A stretch of DNA of 64,000 nt from Litoditis marina. Its lineage: Eukaryota; Nematoda; Chromadorea; Rhabditida; Rhabditidae. Below are positions 17,084 through 30,300 of this stretch, piece by piece. Numbering within the stretch: the first letter of the stretch is position 1; each line of letters begins with the position of its first letter. The stretch is from positions 13,028,590 through 13,092,589 of the forward strand of contig OZ038437.1 in NCBI GenBank assembly GCA_964036275.1, in the 5' to 3' direction. The notes under the pieces were generated by a model. It saw only the letters and a list, made by a program, of their open reading frames with translations. It was not told the origin of the DNA and made no database searches. The translations under genes and the position numbers were made by a program.

Positions 17084-20000
17084 CTTATCCCTCTCCTTTT
17101 CTCTTAACATGACGAGTGTCAATATTTGGGGTGCAAAGTGCATAGTTTTTGTTCGTCCTCCCCCGTTCGCCAAATTAACTCAAGATAGTCTTCGCAAGGG
17201 AATTAGTCATGAAAATATTCACGTGAAAAAACACGTGAATAAATGACAGCAATTATAATGTTCACGTGAAAACACGTGTCTTGTACGTGTTCTTGTGATA
17301 GAATTCAGATTGTAGTTTGATCAGTAAACACTAGCAAATCCGTCAAAAACCACGTGTCAAAGGGTCAGACTACAAACACAACAGATTGGTGTGCCGTTCT
17401 GTGCTTATAGTCCGAGAAAAACCTGAAAGTAGTAAATGAATAGAATCGTTTTTCTTGGAAATTACGAATAGAAAGTTACGAATAGACTACACTCTACGTA
17501 AAAATAACAAGAACTATAGGTTACTATGTATGGCTATACAGTTAGTCAATCGCACGGTCACGTGAAACATGTTTAACACATCCGAGCTCACAAACGTGCA
17601 ATGACAAAGTGCACGCGACGCCTCATTAGAATGCTAACTTTACGTGACTATTCAATTTATATCTTGTATATTAGGTTTACAAGTTAGTTCTCAGTTTTTT
17701 CTCTATCCTTTCACTCAAATTGGTGTGAAAGCATCTCCTAGAAGGATTTAACAACCGAAAACAACATACCGTAATGAAGAATTCTCGGACTTCTGAGATT
17801 TAGACGCCAAGAATAGTGGTTTTATCCGATTATCTATCTCAGCAAAAGTGTGCAATGAACTGCTCAGAAATAGGCTGCTGGACATTTCACAACCGACACA
17901 AACTGCTTTCTGTAACAACAGAGGCAAAACTCATGAATACCCACTCATCCCAACCTGCGTCTCCTCAAAAACACGCTATTTCTCTGCCTCTGACACCCGC
18001 GGGAATACGTGAGAGTCGTGAGACAGTGCGGAAAGCAAAGAGACGCCGAACGGAATGAAAGGTACGGAATATTCTACAGTCGGGGTCATTCCCACTGAGA
18101 CTTGGCAGCGAGCCAATGGATTTTCGAAGCGATTTTCAACCACTTTGGAGTTTTCCAATGAACTGCAAATCGTTGTTAGAAGTTTTTTAGTTTCATAAGT
18201 ACGAGTCAATAAAAAAATATCTTTAGAAAACTTTTATCTGGTCTGAGAAATAGCCATTCAAAAATCTTGGCACGATGCCAATGGGTCTCAGTGGGAATGA
18301 AAAGGACTATAGCACATGTTCAAGTCTGTTCGCTACTTGCCAAGCAATCCTGTGTTTGTAGTTTAATGCGGCTGCTTTTCGGTTGAAACTCGTAAATATT
18401 CGCGTATATCGCCATCAAACTCCAACAACGATTTGGTCACTCGTTACTAGGGTTGTTAAAGTCGAACTCGAAACTCGACTCGACTCGAAAAAACTCGAAA
18501 ATTTTCGAGTTGAGTCGAACTCGAAACTCGAAAACTCGAAATTTCTCAAAACTCGAAAACTCGAAAATTTCCAAAAACGCGAAAACTCGAAATTTTCCAA
18601 AATTCGAAAACTCGAAAACTCAAAATTTCCCAAAACTCGAAAACTCGAAAACTCGAAATTTTGAAGTCGATTAACAACCCTACTCGTTACATTGATTTTT
18701 CTTCACGTCGCACGTTCTTTGGATTTTACACGTTTCACTTTCACCTGAACATTCAACTAGTATATAACTTCCTGTTGTGTTTTGTGTTCTGTCTTGTTCG
18801 AAATGCAGCCGGTTGCAAATATATAATTCACCGGGTAATTTACTAGTTAATTTACCGGTTGATTATAAACACTTCATAATCGCCATGTATAATCTGGCAT
18901 ATTAGATGCTGATTAGCGGCAGGAGACTCGTAAAGTGAAACTGAAAAACAGGGATCGAGACAGATTTCATAGAAAAGGGGTGAAAAAGTTGGTTCTATAT
19001 TTCTTTTTTTCGTTTTCTCACTCTCTCTCTCTCTTTCTCTTTACTTCTTTTACTTTCTCTCTCTATCTCCATTCTCTCTCTCTCCACTTCTTTCTCCTTC
19101 TTCGTCGTTTATTGCTTGTTACTGGTTCATCTCGTTCCCTTCTTGCTCTATTGTTTTGGATTTTTTCGTCCCTCTTTCTTTTTTTCTTTTTCTTCCTCTT
19201 TCCTTATCTTTTTTATTCTATTCCTCACCTTTGCACCAAAATTTAACGTAGATAAAACGAAGACTATACTATGACTGATCATTAAATTTACTGATTAAAT
19301 GCTGTAAAACTCCCAGGCTGAACAGCACTTCCTCGTAACTCTTCCTCCTTTTATATATCTCTCTCTCTCATATCTCTCTCTCTTTCTCTATCCCTCTCAT
19401 GTCTCTCCAGCCGCTCAGGTTCCACACAGTTTTGACGAGGATTATAGAGGGTGCCAAACTTATAATTTTCTGTCTCTCGTCGGAATCGAACCTGCGAGCA
19501 AAAGATTTGTAGAATGACGCTAACGACTGCGCTATTCAAGCAGATAACCTGGCAGGCTTTGGAATCGAGCATATGTGTGCGTACACAGCGGAAAGTGAGA
19601 TATACAGTATCCTCCCGCCTTTTTGTTGGCGACAACTATGCCAACCTTATGTTGTATCTTTTTTTCCATATCTCACTATTTTCAACTCCATCTACTCGTG
19701 TGTGCCTCTCAATTCCTCTGTTCTCACACAATGGCATCTCTCACCCCCTCTCCCTGTCTTTCTTTATATCTATCTCACTCTCTCTCTCTCTCCCCCCCCC
19801 CCTCTCTCTCTCTCTCTTCTCTTCCTTGCTCTCTCTATACCGTGACTGATCATCTAGTTTCCTGGTTTAACTCTCCAAACTATATGAGGTTTGATTCCCT
19901 CCTAATTGCTGTTTACTACAAGTACCCTTATATTGTATCCACTTCCTAGCAACCGTTCTATCCTATGTCACATAGTCATGATTAACAAGAAAACTGTCTG

Positions 20001-23000
20001 GCAAAACAAGTCCATTACCCACAATCGGTCACGTGGGTTACGGTAATAATGATAATAATTGACGCTAGAGCTCTCAGAAAAAGTTGCAAACTGAGAAGAC
20101 GTAACTTGTGACTTCACTGTTTTGATGAGAGCAAGGAATAACTGCAGACGATTCGGGAACTGGAAGTTTTGTGCAGAATTTGTTTTGTAACAATTTTTTA
20201 GACATAAATTAAATCTAAAATGGGCGCATTCGAGAGAAAACGTCACTACTGACTAGTAGATGTGCAGAACTTCCGGTCAAACAGCTTGATATTCCTTTTT
20301 GGTTGGAAGTCGGGAACTACAGTTCGTTTCACCAATCAATGTCCTTCTACAGTAATATGTAAAATATTCAGGAGGCTTTTTCTAATGAATAAATTATTAT
20401 TTTGCTTTCAAACTTTCAGAGTTTGTAGAACTGAACGTAGAAAACAGAATAGCACAGTTTGAAATCATTCTAAAAACATCAGACTGCGAAACGCTGACCT
20501 GGAAGTTCGCGCAGACTACTGTAGAGGGTTATAAGTGCGTGGAACAGACTATATGACATGTATCGAGACCAAACTACAAAAAATGATGAATTTTTAGGAA
20601 ATTATGTGCTACAAGTAGTTTTCTTTCCACTAAACATAACAATAAAATCATATCATTCATCATTTTTGTAGTTTGGTCTCGATTCATGTCATAGTTCCCG
20701 ACTTCCAACCAAAAATGAATATTAAACTACAAACACAGCAATGCTGGGGTAAAAGCAAACTACAACTCTCTGTAGCGTCGTAACGTGAGCAAACGTTCTT
20801 TCGCTTTAAATATCTTGTTTGTATTGTTATGTTTAATGGAAACAAAACTATTTGTAGCACATAATTTCCTGAAATCTGGTTTTTCAACCCTTTTACCACA
20901 CAAACAACTGTTCCTACGAAAAAGTGCAAATGATGTTCAGTTATTAATAGTAATAAGAACGGGTAAATTTTTAATAATACACATAAATTTCATTAATAAC
21001 CGTAGAACTATCCCATTTTTCTACCTTTTTACCACACAAACAACTGTTCCTACGAAAAAGTGCAAATCATGTTCTTTCTGAGAGCTGAGAGTGTTTTTTT
21101 CCCTTCGAGAAGAAAGTGCAAAGAAATTAGAGAGAAAGAAATCGGTGTTCCGACCGGTTGCCCCGACGAGAGAGCACACGAATACGAGAGGGTGGCCGAC
21201 GCGCAGAGAATATGTGCTATACGTTGAGATCAGCACGCGGACTCACCGCTTTTTGATGATCTTGGGGATCGACAAAAAATCGATGAGAAATAAAAGTCGA
21301 TATTTGTTGAATATTGTTTGAGAAAACAGGTATATGATATAGTTATATGAATGTGCTCAGTGAAAGATGAACTCAAAAATCGTTTCGACCCTGATTCAAG
21401 ACGATTTTTGGGTTTTTTCTCAGACATTTATATAACTATAACATCGAAAACGTACTAGTGGCACAATATATTTTGTTCAAATAAATAACATGTTATAATT
21501 ATTGCTCAATATTCTTTCTTCTTTCACGAAGCATAAGCATCTTGATAGTTATTTCGCAGTAATCATAATGTATATTATACTTCAATAAATCTTGTATAAT
21601 ATTCTAATATATGCTGCCTCGCTATTTAAAGTGTTTTTAAAGAAGGACGATTATGTGGTCCAATCTCAACGCGTTAGTCCTTTAAACTGCAATACATTTT
21701 TCAATTGCAGTTTGAAGGACCGTTGACACGGGATTGGTCCACATAATCGTCCTGCTTTAAAAGTTTTTTTTTCATTTCGTTCTTGAACAGAATTGCACTT
21801 TTACAACTTTTACTTATCAATCGTGTGTTTTCCCTGAAAACTGTGTCACTAGTAGTTTTTAATCAGAATGTCAAAGTTCGAACTCACAACCTTCTCGGGA
21901 TTTTATAATCATTTTACTTTTTTCGATGTTCGATTCGCCATTTTAAGCTCGTTCATGGCTCAATAAACTAATCAAATATATAGTGTTTTAATCCCGCAAG
22001 TCTGGCATTTCTTGCGATAGATGAGCATTAAGCAAACTATTTTCAATCTTTACAAAGTATGTACAAGTAGGGAGGGATCGGAGAAACCTTTCTGAAAGTT
22101 TATTCGCAGAAACTTTAGGGTATGGACAAATAGTTGTTAAGGTTTTTATAAAACATACTATTCACTTAGTAAGCCAGTTAATGTCAAGAAAATTCTCGTC
22201 AGAATGTTTCTTCCCAAGAACTCTGAAGCCTGAACGCTAGTAGATACGCGAGGAAAAAACCCGATGTTGATATCAACTAGGGAATCTACTAGCGTTTCGG
22301 GTTACGGTAGCTGAAGTATTGACCCGGGCAACGGTTATTCTTAAATTTCATATTAAATGTTAGAAACTTAATAAATTAAGCTTTTACCAAAAATAATATA
22401 CTTAAAAGTACTTCTAAAATAGTTATACATTTATTGCCATTTTGTACAACTATTGTTGTTAGGCAATTTCGGGATTTGATGGATTGTCGTTTTATGAATA
22501 CAGCTCCCCTATAAACGCCAGTGTGTCGTATCTAGTACAGGTTACGCGAATGCCGCAAGCGTGGGAATATACCATAGAGCCGCGTGAATACCGTAATACC
22601 TTGGAAAACTACTAGATTATTTTTCAGAGCTAGCGTATCCACTAGCGTTCATGCTTCAGAGAACATGGCTATAGTTCCGGTCATTCCCATTGCGACTTGG
22701 CAGCGTGTCAATTAACATTTCCAGGCTTTTTTTCCCCACTTTGCAGTTTTCCAAAGAAAAATTCAATCTCTGTCAGCTGTTGTTCCGTTTCATCATAAAA
22801 CGTTAATGATTTTTTCAGAAGACTTACGTCTGCTCCAAGACATAGTCATCGGAAAATCTTGGCACGCTGTCAATAAAACTCTGGTCAGAATGGTTCTCAC
22901 CAAGCTATAGTTCGTTTCAACCATCGATAGCAGCCAGGTACCGTAGATTTTAGTGGGCGGAGTCAATTGTGTTGGAAAGTTTCCAACAGCGATAAGCCTA

Positions 23001-26000
23001 ATCAAAATTGTACATCAGCTGGGTATTGAACTCAGCTGTGATGGCTGGTGCGGCGCCCACAAGCAGCCGGCCATCTGAACATGGTGGCCCAAACTAAAAA
23101 CAGTGATATCCAACCATCTTTTCTGGCCGTTTTTCAATGCTCATTTTATCGCACCAAAAGTTGTTTAAATTACTCCCCGATCATGTGGTAATCTTTTGAA
23201 AACAAAAAAGTTGCAAAAATCCTAAAATAACCAATATTCGAATTTTTATTTGCCATGAAAAAACTGGCAAGCTGCCAGATCAGTCGCCTGCAATGTAGGG
23301 TGCGCTCGGCCAGCATGGCTGACTGTTATCGATGGGTGAAACGAACTATATAGTTCACACCATTCCTACTGAGACTCCTACAGTAACCTCACGAAATTTC
23401 CGAAGGCTTTTGTGAAGCTGAAAACTTAGTTCATCAAAAACCCACTCGTATACTTACTGTCTCTGAGTACGAGAATGAGGTGCAAAAACTCTCAACCTTT
23501 TCTATTACAATTAAGTGAGGAAAGCGGTTTGGAAGTTTTGAAATCTTACTGTAGCAGTCTCAGTAGGAATGAAAAAGACTATATAGGAGGTGACAACATG
23601 TTTTAGTTTGATCTTGACGTAATTACGGCATAATTAACCATGAAACTACAAACACAGAAGGACTGTACAACTTTCCCCTCATGGGTTTGATTCGAAAACG
23701 GAGTGCTTGAAAGTTATGACTCATACCTAGATGAGACCAAAGGTCAATTTTTGTAATCCATGGTCGGAGCAAGACACAGCAGTAACTGCGATACAACGTG
23801 TGTTTCCGTCTCTCCTTGGTCGTCGACGTAATTTCCTTAAAAGATTCTGTGGTTGTTCGACTATCGGTACACAGCGAAAAGTAAAGCACACAGTATGCAT
23901 CCGTTTTCACTCCGACTCGACCAGGTGTTCCTCTGAAAAGTTATTAGTACAGTCCTCACCATTGCTACTGAGACGCCTACAGTACAAATGCAGTCTCTCT
24001 TTTCCACTATGAACTGAGACTTCATTGGAAACACATTCAGTAGGTGTCTGTGGCATAAAATATAGTTCGTTTCACCAGTCGATGACTTTCTACAGTAATC
24101 TTTCGAATATTCAAGGGCATTTATCTAACCAACAAGTACTTATTCAGATTCACTGTTTTCCATGCTTGTAGTAACCTATATGAAAAGCGAAATCACGAAG
24201 TTTAAACTAATTAAAATACCTACAAGATATAAAAAATACTATTGTTGCGTGAAATTATTGTTGCGGCTATTGTTGCGTGAAATGGACTATACCACCGCAT
24301 GCGAAAATTGTCAAGTGTTCTGTCGAAATCAACGTGAATGGAAATGGCTCAACGTTTGGAAATTATACAGTAGAAGTCTCAGTAGGGTTGGAATAAACTA
24401 TAGATTAAAGGGGGGGGGGGGGCAGAAAGAAAAGCTAGTTTAGGTACCCTGGGGTACCTAAATATAACGTTACGCGCGTCAGAACAGGTAAACACGTGTC
24501 AACCGTATGCAAATTAGGTTCGTTAGTCTGAATTAAAAGTTATAGTTATCGGTTTCTCTTGTTAAGCTCTTTCATATTAACTCTCCTTTCTGTCCCCCTT
24601 TAACCAAGAAATCTGATACCACTAGTTACCTAACGTTGGTCACTGAAAACGTGTTTGACATAATTGCTAGTGTAGTTCTTAGTTCACTAGGTGGGCTTGG
24701 ACCAAGCTTCGTTAAATTCGTTGTTTCCATCTGAGAACGATCAGTTAACGTCCGTTGTTTCTAACTTTGACCGCGTGTCAGAGTATCGTAACACAGCAGA
24801 AGTCATGAATTCGACCTTAACACAAGGAGATCAAAGTACAAAATAGCAGAACGTTTGTATATTTAGCAATAAATAATCATACGTAATTAACGTAGTTTGT
24901 TGGACTAAAGTTGTCGTTTTTTGACGTTCTGGCGTTCTACCCTTAAACTTGTACACAGCAGAAAGGTATGGATACAGTATGCTTCTGTTTTTATTTGGAC
25001 ATGAACTATAGTAATTCGCAATCTTTCGAAGAGTTCAGAAGAGTCGAAGTAACTCTATTTTCACACACAGCAGTAAGTTAGACATACAGTATATGTTGAT
25101 CTATGTTCGGTCACGTATTTCGCATTATTTAGAAGAGTTGTATTTGGACTACATTTGTCGTTTTGTGACGTTTAATCCTGAAACTATTACACAGTAAAAA
25201 CAATATACACAGTATACTAAAGGTCATGAATTTTAGTATTTCGCAATATTTAAAAGAGTTACATATGTATTTGGTGGACTATATTTGTCGTTTTGTGACG
25301 TATAAAACCATCTTATCTTAACCCAGGATGAGCCTTTTGGATACCACGTGTTCTGGGAAAGGTATTATGTACACGACATTTATGTCGTAGCACATGTCAT
25401 AGGAGTCTAACCCAAATCTCTTGCTATTCTGAGGTATTATCCTCGGAAAACTACGCACACCCCAGGCCGCTCGCAGGAGTATGACGCGTACCATCCTCGC
25501 TTGCGCCCCCCCCCCCTCTCTCTCTCTTTCTTTCTCTTTTATCTCTCTCTCTATTTCTATTTTCCCTCACTTCCTACCACACCCTGCTCTAGGAGAGTTC
25601 CCCAAAGATGGAAAGTAACAGCAAGAAAACAGTACATCTTCAAAAAGACGCAGGGCGGTATCGGGGTGCCCGGATACTCATACATACGGCCTTACGTTGT
25701 CCAAAGAACTTGATTGAAAACCAAGTGTTTAACTGAGTACGTATGCTAGAAGATCTCGACACCTTCATCCCATCCTGCGTCTCTCGCTCTGCCTCCCTAT
25801 TTCTCGTCTCTTACATCTCGGCGGGATGTAAGAGCAGAGAAATAGCGTATGTTTGAGGAGACGCAGGATGGGATGAAGGTGTCGGGATCTTCTAGCATAC
25901 GTACTTTGGATGATCAAACTATAAAACAAGGGAGAATATTAAAAACTCATCCTAGGGTTTATTGTTGAAATTTGGGTATTTCTGAATTCCATTGTAAGAA

Positions 26001-27102
26001 GAGGGGTGATTCCATAAAGACAAATTCGTCCTACCTTTGGGCCTTAGTAGTGAACAGTTGAACATTCAGAGACCTATTAGTACTAAATTCATTCGAAACT
26101 CATACATTTGTTATCATGAAGAGTTTTCGATGGTATTAGGAAAAAATCATAAACGTTAACTCACTTTCACTGAGCACATAACTTCGAAATTTCAGAGAAA
26201 TGTTTTTCGATAATGTATCCTATTATGCCATTTTGGAAGAACAAGACAGGGCAAAACAAATCGAAAATAGAACAAAAAAGCTCGAGAAACACATGTATGC
26301 CAAAGTTGAATGGAAGTGCTACATTCATTCAGTAATTGACAGCATAGTTCTCCCTTTTTCCCATTGCCACCTTGACAACGTGCCAATGAATTTGGAATCA
26401 ATGTTAATCATGGGAAATACAGGTTTTACGTTCCCAGAATTACCTTTTCTGAAAACAAATGCATTAGCGCACTGTTAAAGTCTCACTGGGAGTGACGACA
26501 AACCATACACGACTCTGCGTCTCTTCATTCCGCACACTGTCTCGGCCTCAGGAGGGCAAAATAAGTTATTGCAAAAGACGGAGATCGCTTTTATCTGAAA
26601 CATAACAGCTACAAGTTAGAAACAAAAATAGTAAGGGACTAGACGGAATTCATGAAAACGGATTGAAAAAGGGTAAGCTCGAAAATGAAATTGTCTTTAC
26701 TATTGTTAGTGCGTAGAGTTGGGCGAAAATAGCTTTGTAGCAACATTGTAGAACTTCGGAAAAACCTCGCAAATAATTTTGTGAATCCACTAAGATATAA
26801 TAGAATGAAATTCATTCGCGATTGAACACGTAATTTTCCACATAGTATAAAGCACTCCAAAAGGGTGAATGGGAAGAAAAGTTGGGAAGAAAAGTGTATG
26901 GTCACCCTGTTACGCGGACATAGAATTACGTACAATGCATTGTTTCATTTAACATGGTCCTGGCTTTCAAAATCATCGCACGTCTGTGAAATCCGAGTTT
27001 GCGTGGTGATGAACACGTTACAGCTATGCTAATGAAGGTGAATTCATCAAATTCGTTGTATACTAGAAGCAAACTGAATAGTCGCGTAAAGTTAGCATTC
27101 TA

Positions 27103-27139
<37 letters not shown>

Positions 27140-27251
27140 AAGAGAGAGAGAGAAAGGGAGAGAGAAAGAGAGAGAGAAAGGGAGAGAGAAAGAGAGAGAG
27201 AGAAAGGGAGGGAGAGAGAGAGAGAGAGAGAGAAAGGGAGAAAGAGAAAGG

Positions 27252-27290
<39 letters not shown>

Positions 27291-27310
27291 GGAGAGAGAG
27301 AGAGAGAGAA

Positions 27311-27345
<35 letters not shown>

Positions 27346-30300
27346 AGAGAGAGAGAGAGGGAGAAAGAGAGAGAGAGAGAGAGGGAGAAAGAGAGAGAGA
27401 GAGGGAGAAAGAGAGAGAGAGGGAGAAAGAGAGAGAGGGGGAGAGAGAGAGAGAGGGAGAAAGAGAGAGAGGGGGAGAGAGAGAGAGAGAGAGAGAACCC
27501 CATTCTCATTAGAATAACGCGTACTTTCAGAGAATGAGCTTCTTCAAATTAGGAAATATTACACAGCACAAGTTGAAGTATACAGTATGCTTCGCTTAAA
27601 CTAATTTAACTTCGACAATCACAAAATATTAGAAGACAAAAAAGTACTGTTAAAGGCACCAAGCTGGTCTACAATTCCGTGAAACATCTGCTTACATTCA
27701 AATACTGAAAATAATTTTTAAAAGTGAACCAAAAACCAAATCGATAAAAGATCTCGCCCCCTCATTTTCATTTTTTGTGTGAAAACTTTGTAGTAAACGG
27801 ATTTCGACACTGTCACGTGATGAAACCGTTCCATCTCTAAGTCTCTTCATTTCGCACACTCTCTCCTCTGCACTTTTGTGCAAAACATGTTGCGCACTAC
27901 CGTTCTCGAGCCGTCTGGCGGTCTCTCGCTGCCACACTCTCTCAATCTGGTTCAACTTTGGCTGATACATATAGTTTTATAAGCATTTTCCAGTTTCTAA
28001 GCTGATGTATGGGTTCATGAGAGGTTTCCACTGATATTATGGGCGCTGATCAAACTTTAGTTGTAATCTAATCTCTAAACACATCAGAATCTTTGAACAA
28101 CGCCAAAATGCAGGCAAATTCCACAAGGAATCGCGAATTTCGTTAACCCTGCCAGTTAACCGTTAACCATTTTTCACAGTTTCACATTTTTCTATTAACT
28201 CTTCAGTAACCCTGTTTTCAACGTCTTTTGGGTGAAAAGTGAAATTTGCGGTTACCAAGTGGTTAGCAAAAGTGTTAACCATAAATTCGGTTACCGGTTA
28301 ACTGGCGCGTTTAACGGAAAACAGTTCATTGTTAAATAAAAAATTCGCCCAAAATGCACTGAAATCAACTACAAACAGCGCAAAAGTCGATCCAAATCCA
28401 AACTGGGTACAGTAGAGTCGCGAAATAGGGGGAGTTGAAGGATTGGCAATGTCAGTTCACGAAACAGTCTTTGAAGTTTGTTAGTTTTATTTCATCGCAC
28501 GGCGTTCTCGCCTACAGTAATTTTTGCGATTAAACTTGTATTGAGCTCCGTCCACAAAGTTTTCGTGGCGGGACACTGTATCCCACTGCAATTTGGAATG
28601 GTCGCAGCACTAATTCGCTGCGTATCGCGCTTATTTTCACGCGAATCATTTGCGGAGCGTCTAAAATTGAGGACGCGAGTTCCTTATTTTATAAAGCTGT
28701 TGTTGAGAACGCCGTGATCGTTATCCGAGCATTTTTAACTTTCAAAAAATCTACTTCCTCAAAATCGGTGAGACGATGGCTAGAGACAATGTAAAACGAG
28801 AGGGTGCAGACGTTTGATCCGTAGAGCATACGTAAAGGCCTAGCGATATCCGTAATTATCGCCATGGTTACCACTTCTCAAGCCGTCCACTAAACTGATT
28901 ATCGCCTACAGTAACCCAGATTTCGCGTCAGAAATCATTTTGTGCAAAACAGCTCGTGACTACTTATAATCACACATAGATTAGCTATAACTAGAGAGAG
29001 GGGTGAGGGACCGAGCCAAGGCTCTAGTCAATATTTTGTAAAATTATAAATACTTCTCTTCGAAGAGAAAGAGAGAGCGGGAAAAGAAGAGGGAGAAGGA
29101 GTGATAGAGAGAAAAAGAAAAAGTAAGATCAGAAGAAAGAGATAACGGGAAAGAGAAAGAACGGAAGAGACAGCACATACATAGTACAGCTCGAATAATG
29201 CAGTTTGTATATCGGAATGAACAATTTCTGACTGTGAATAACTCAGAAAAAAGAGGAAAATAGAACAAAAATCATCCTCGTACAATACCTAAAAGCATCC
29301 ACAAAAGTTTACTTTACCATTTCATGCTTCTCAGTTCTGTCACTTTCACACGTTCAGCGTAACCGAACATTTTGTTAGCTTTACAATAACGTACGAAAAA
29401 AATTATCTTCATAAACGCTAAAATACATTACATACCGTTCTTGTCTTGTATACTACCGTAACCACAAGTCTTGCGTTACGCCTAAAATAGACGGAAGCGT
29501 CTAGGACGCAATGTAACGCAACGCGAATCCTCAGAAATTGTCCGGCTTTTTTTTCGGAAGCGAAGTACTTTATAACATTGATCAGACAATGAAATGCCTT
29601 GCCGCTAATGTTCAATTACGTTGGTGTACTAATTTTAGATTCAGAAGCTTTACGCTCAAAAATTTCCAGTCTCAATCAACCACCTACTCAATTTCTTTAT
29701 GTGAAATAGTTTATACACCACGCAATTCATTGTTGTCACTTCCTGATATATCAAATAAATTTCGGTTGTTGCAATATACATACACCAGTACTACAAACAC
29801 GACTTCATAAACAGAAAACAAAAACACACATATTTATTCATGGATGAACTCTTTTTTTTCACATGAACATAGTGCGATATAAGCATAGAACAAAGTGTAA
29901 TAATGCCGTACTAAACAACCCCAGTATAACTGAATACCTATTATCTCTATGCACTTTTTGAATGATCCAGTTATGGTAGTCCTGAATGAGTTTCTCTTAG
30001 TAAACTTTCGATAAATGCTACTCGGGCTTGATCTACGAACTGCGAAATTATATTAGTTAAAAGTCATCTGCTTTAAAGTTCATATATTCCCATCAACCCT
30101 AAAATAAAAGAAATGACACTTTAGCTTGAACACGACCATTATACTTACCATTTTTTACAAAATTGTAACACATGACATTTGACATTTATCATTGAAAACT
30201 TAACCTAAAAACTTATTCCATGGACCTTTTTCTTCTATAACAACTTGTAATCATGGACGTGACTCCTGTACATGGGTCTCGACATCTTATAGTCTGCTTG

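Larger units (their letters stand above)
20285..20722 (+). mobile_element. Foldback element hosting two nested MITEs
   Basis: Outer inverted arms TTTTTGGTTGGAAGTCGGGA...CTA (about 20288-20319) and TAGTTCCCGACTTCCAACCA (20692-20720) enclose two complete elements, 20318-20552 and 20552-20692. The layers indicate successive insertions at TA sites. Confidence 0.75.

Noticed and set aside
16305..17173. Open frames of 87 to 182 codons on both strands
   Set aside because: Pure GA/CT dinucleotide translations (poly Ser-Leu or Arg-Glu). The same holds for 6616-7003, 27063-27509, 58373-58819 and 61979-62458.
18383..18674. Lys/Asn/Ser-rich open frames
   Set aside because: They translate the ACTCGAAAACTCGAAATTTTC minisatellite inside the hAT-like MITE.
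19475..19541. Functional tRNA gene
   Set aside because: The A and B boxes are good, but the anticodon, T and acceptor stems do not pair.
26200..26478. 92-codon open frame on the + strand
   Set aside because: Its second half overlaps sequence related to the 240 bp MITE family (CATTGCCACCTTGACAACGTGCCAATG), and there are no splice sites or homologies to support it.
28478..28717. 79-codon frame with hydrophobic start in a GC-richer patch
   Set aside because: The sequence (GTTTTCGTGGCGGGACACTG...) looks like a dispersed repeat. There is no acceptor or donor context and no family match that I recognise.
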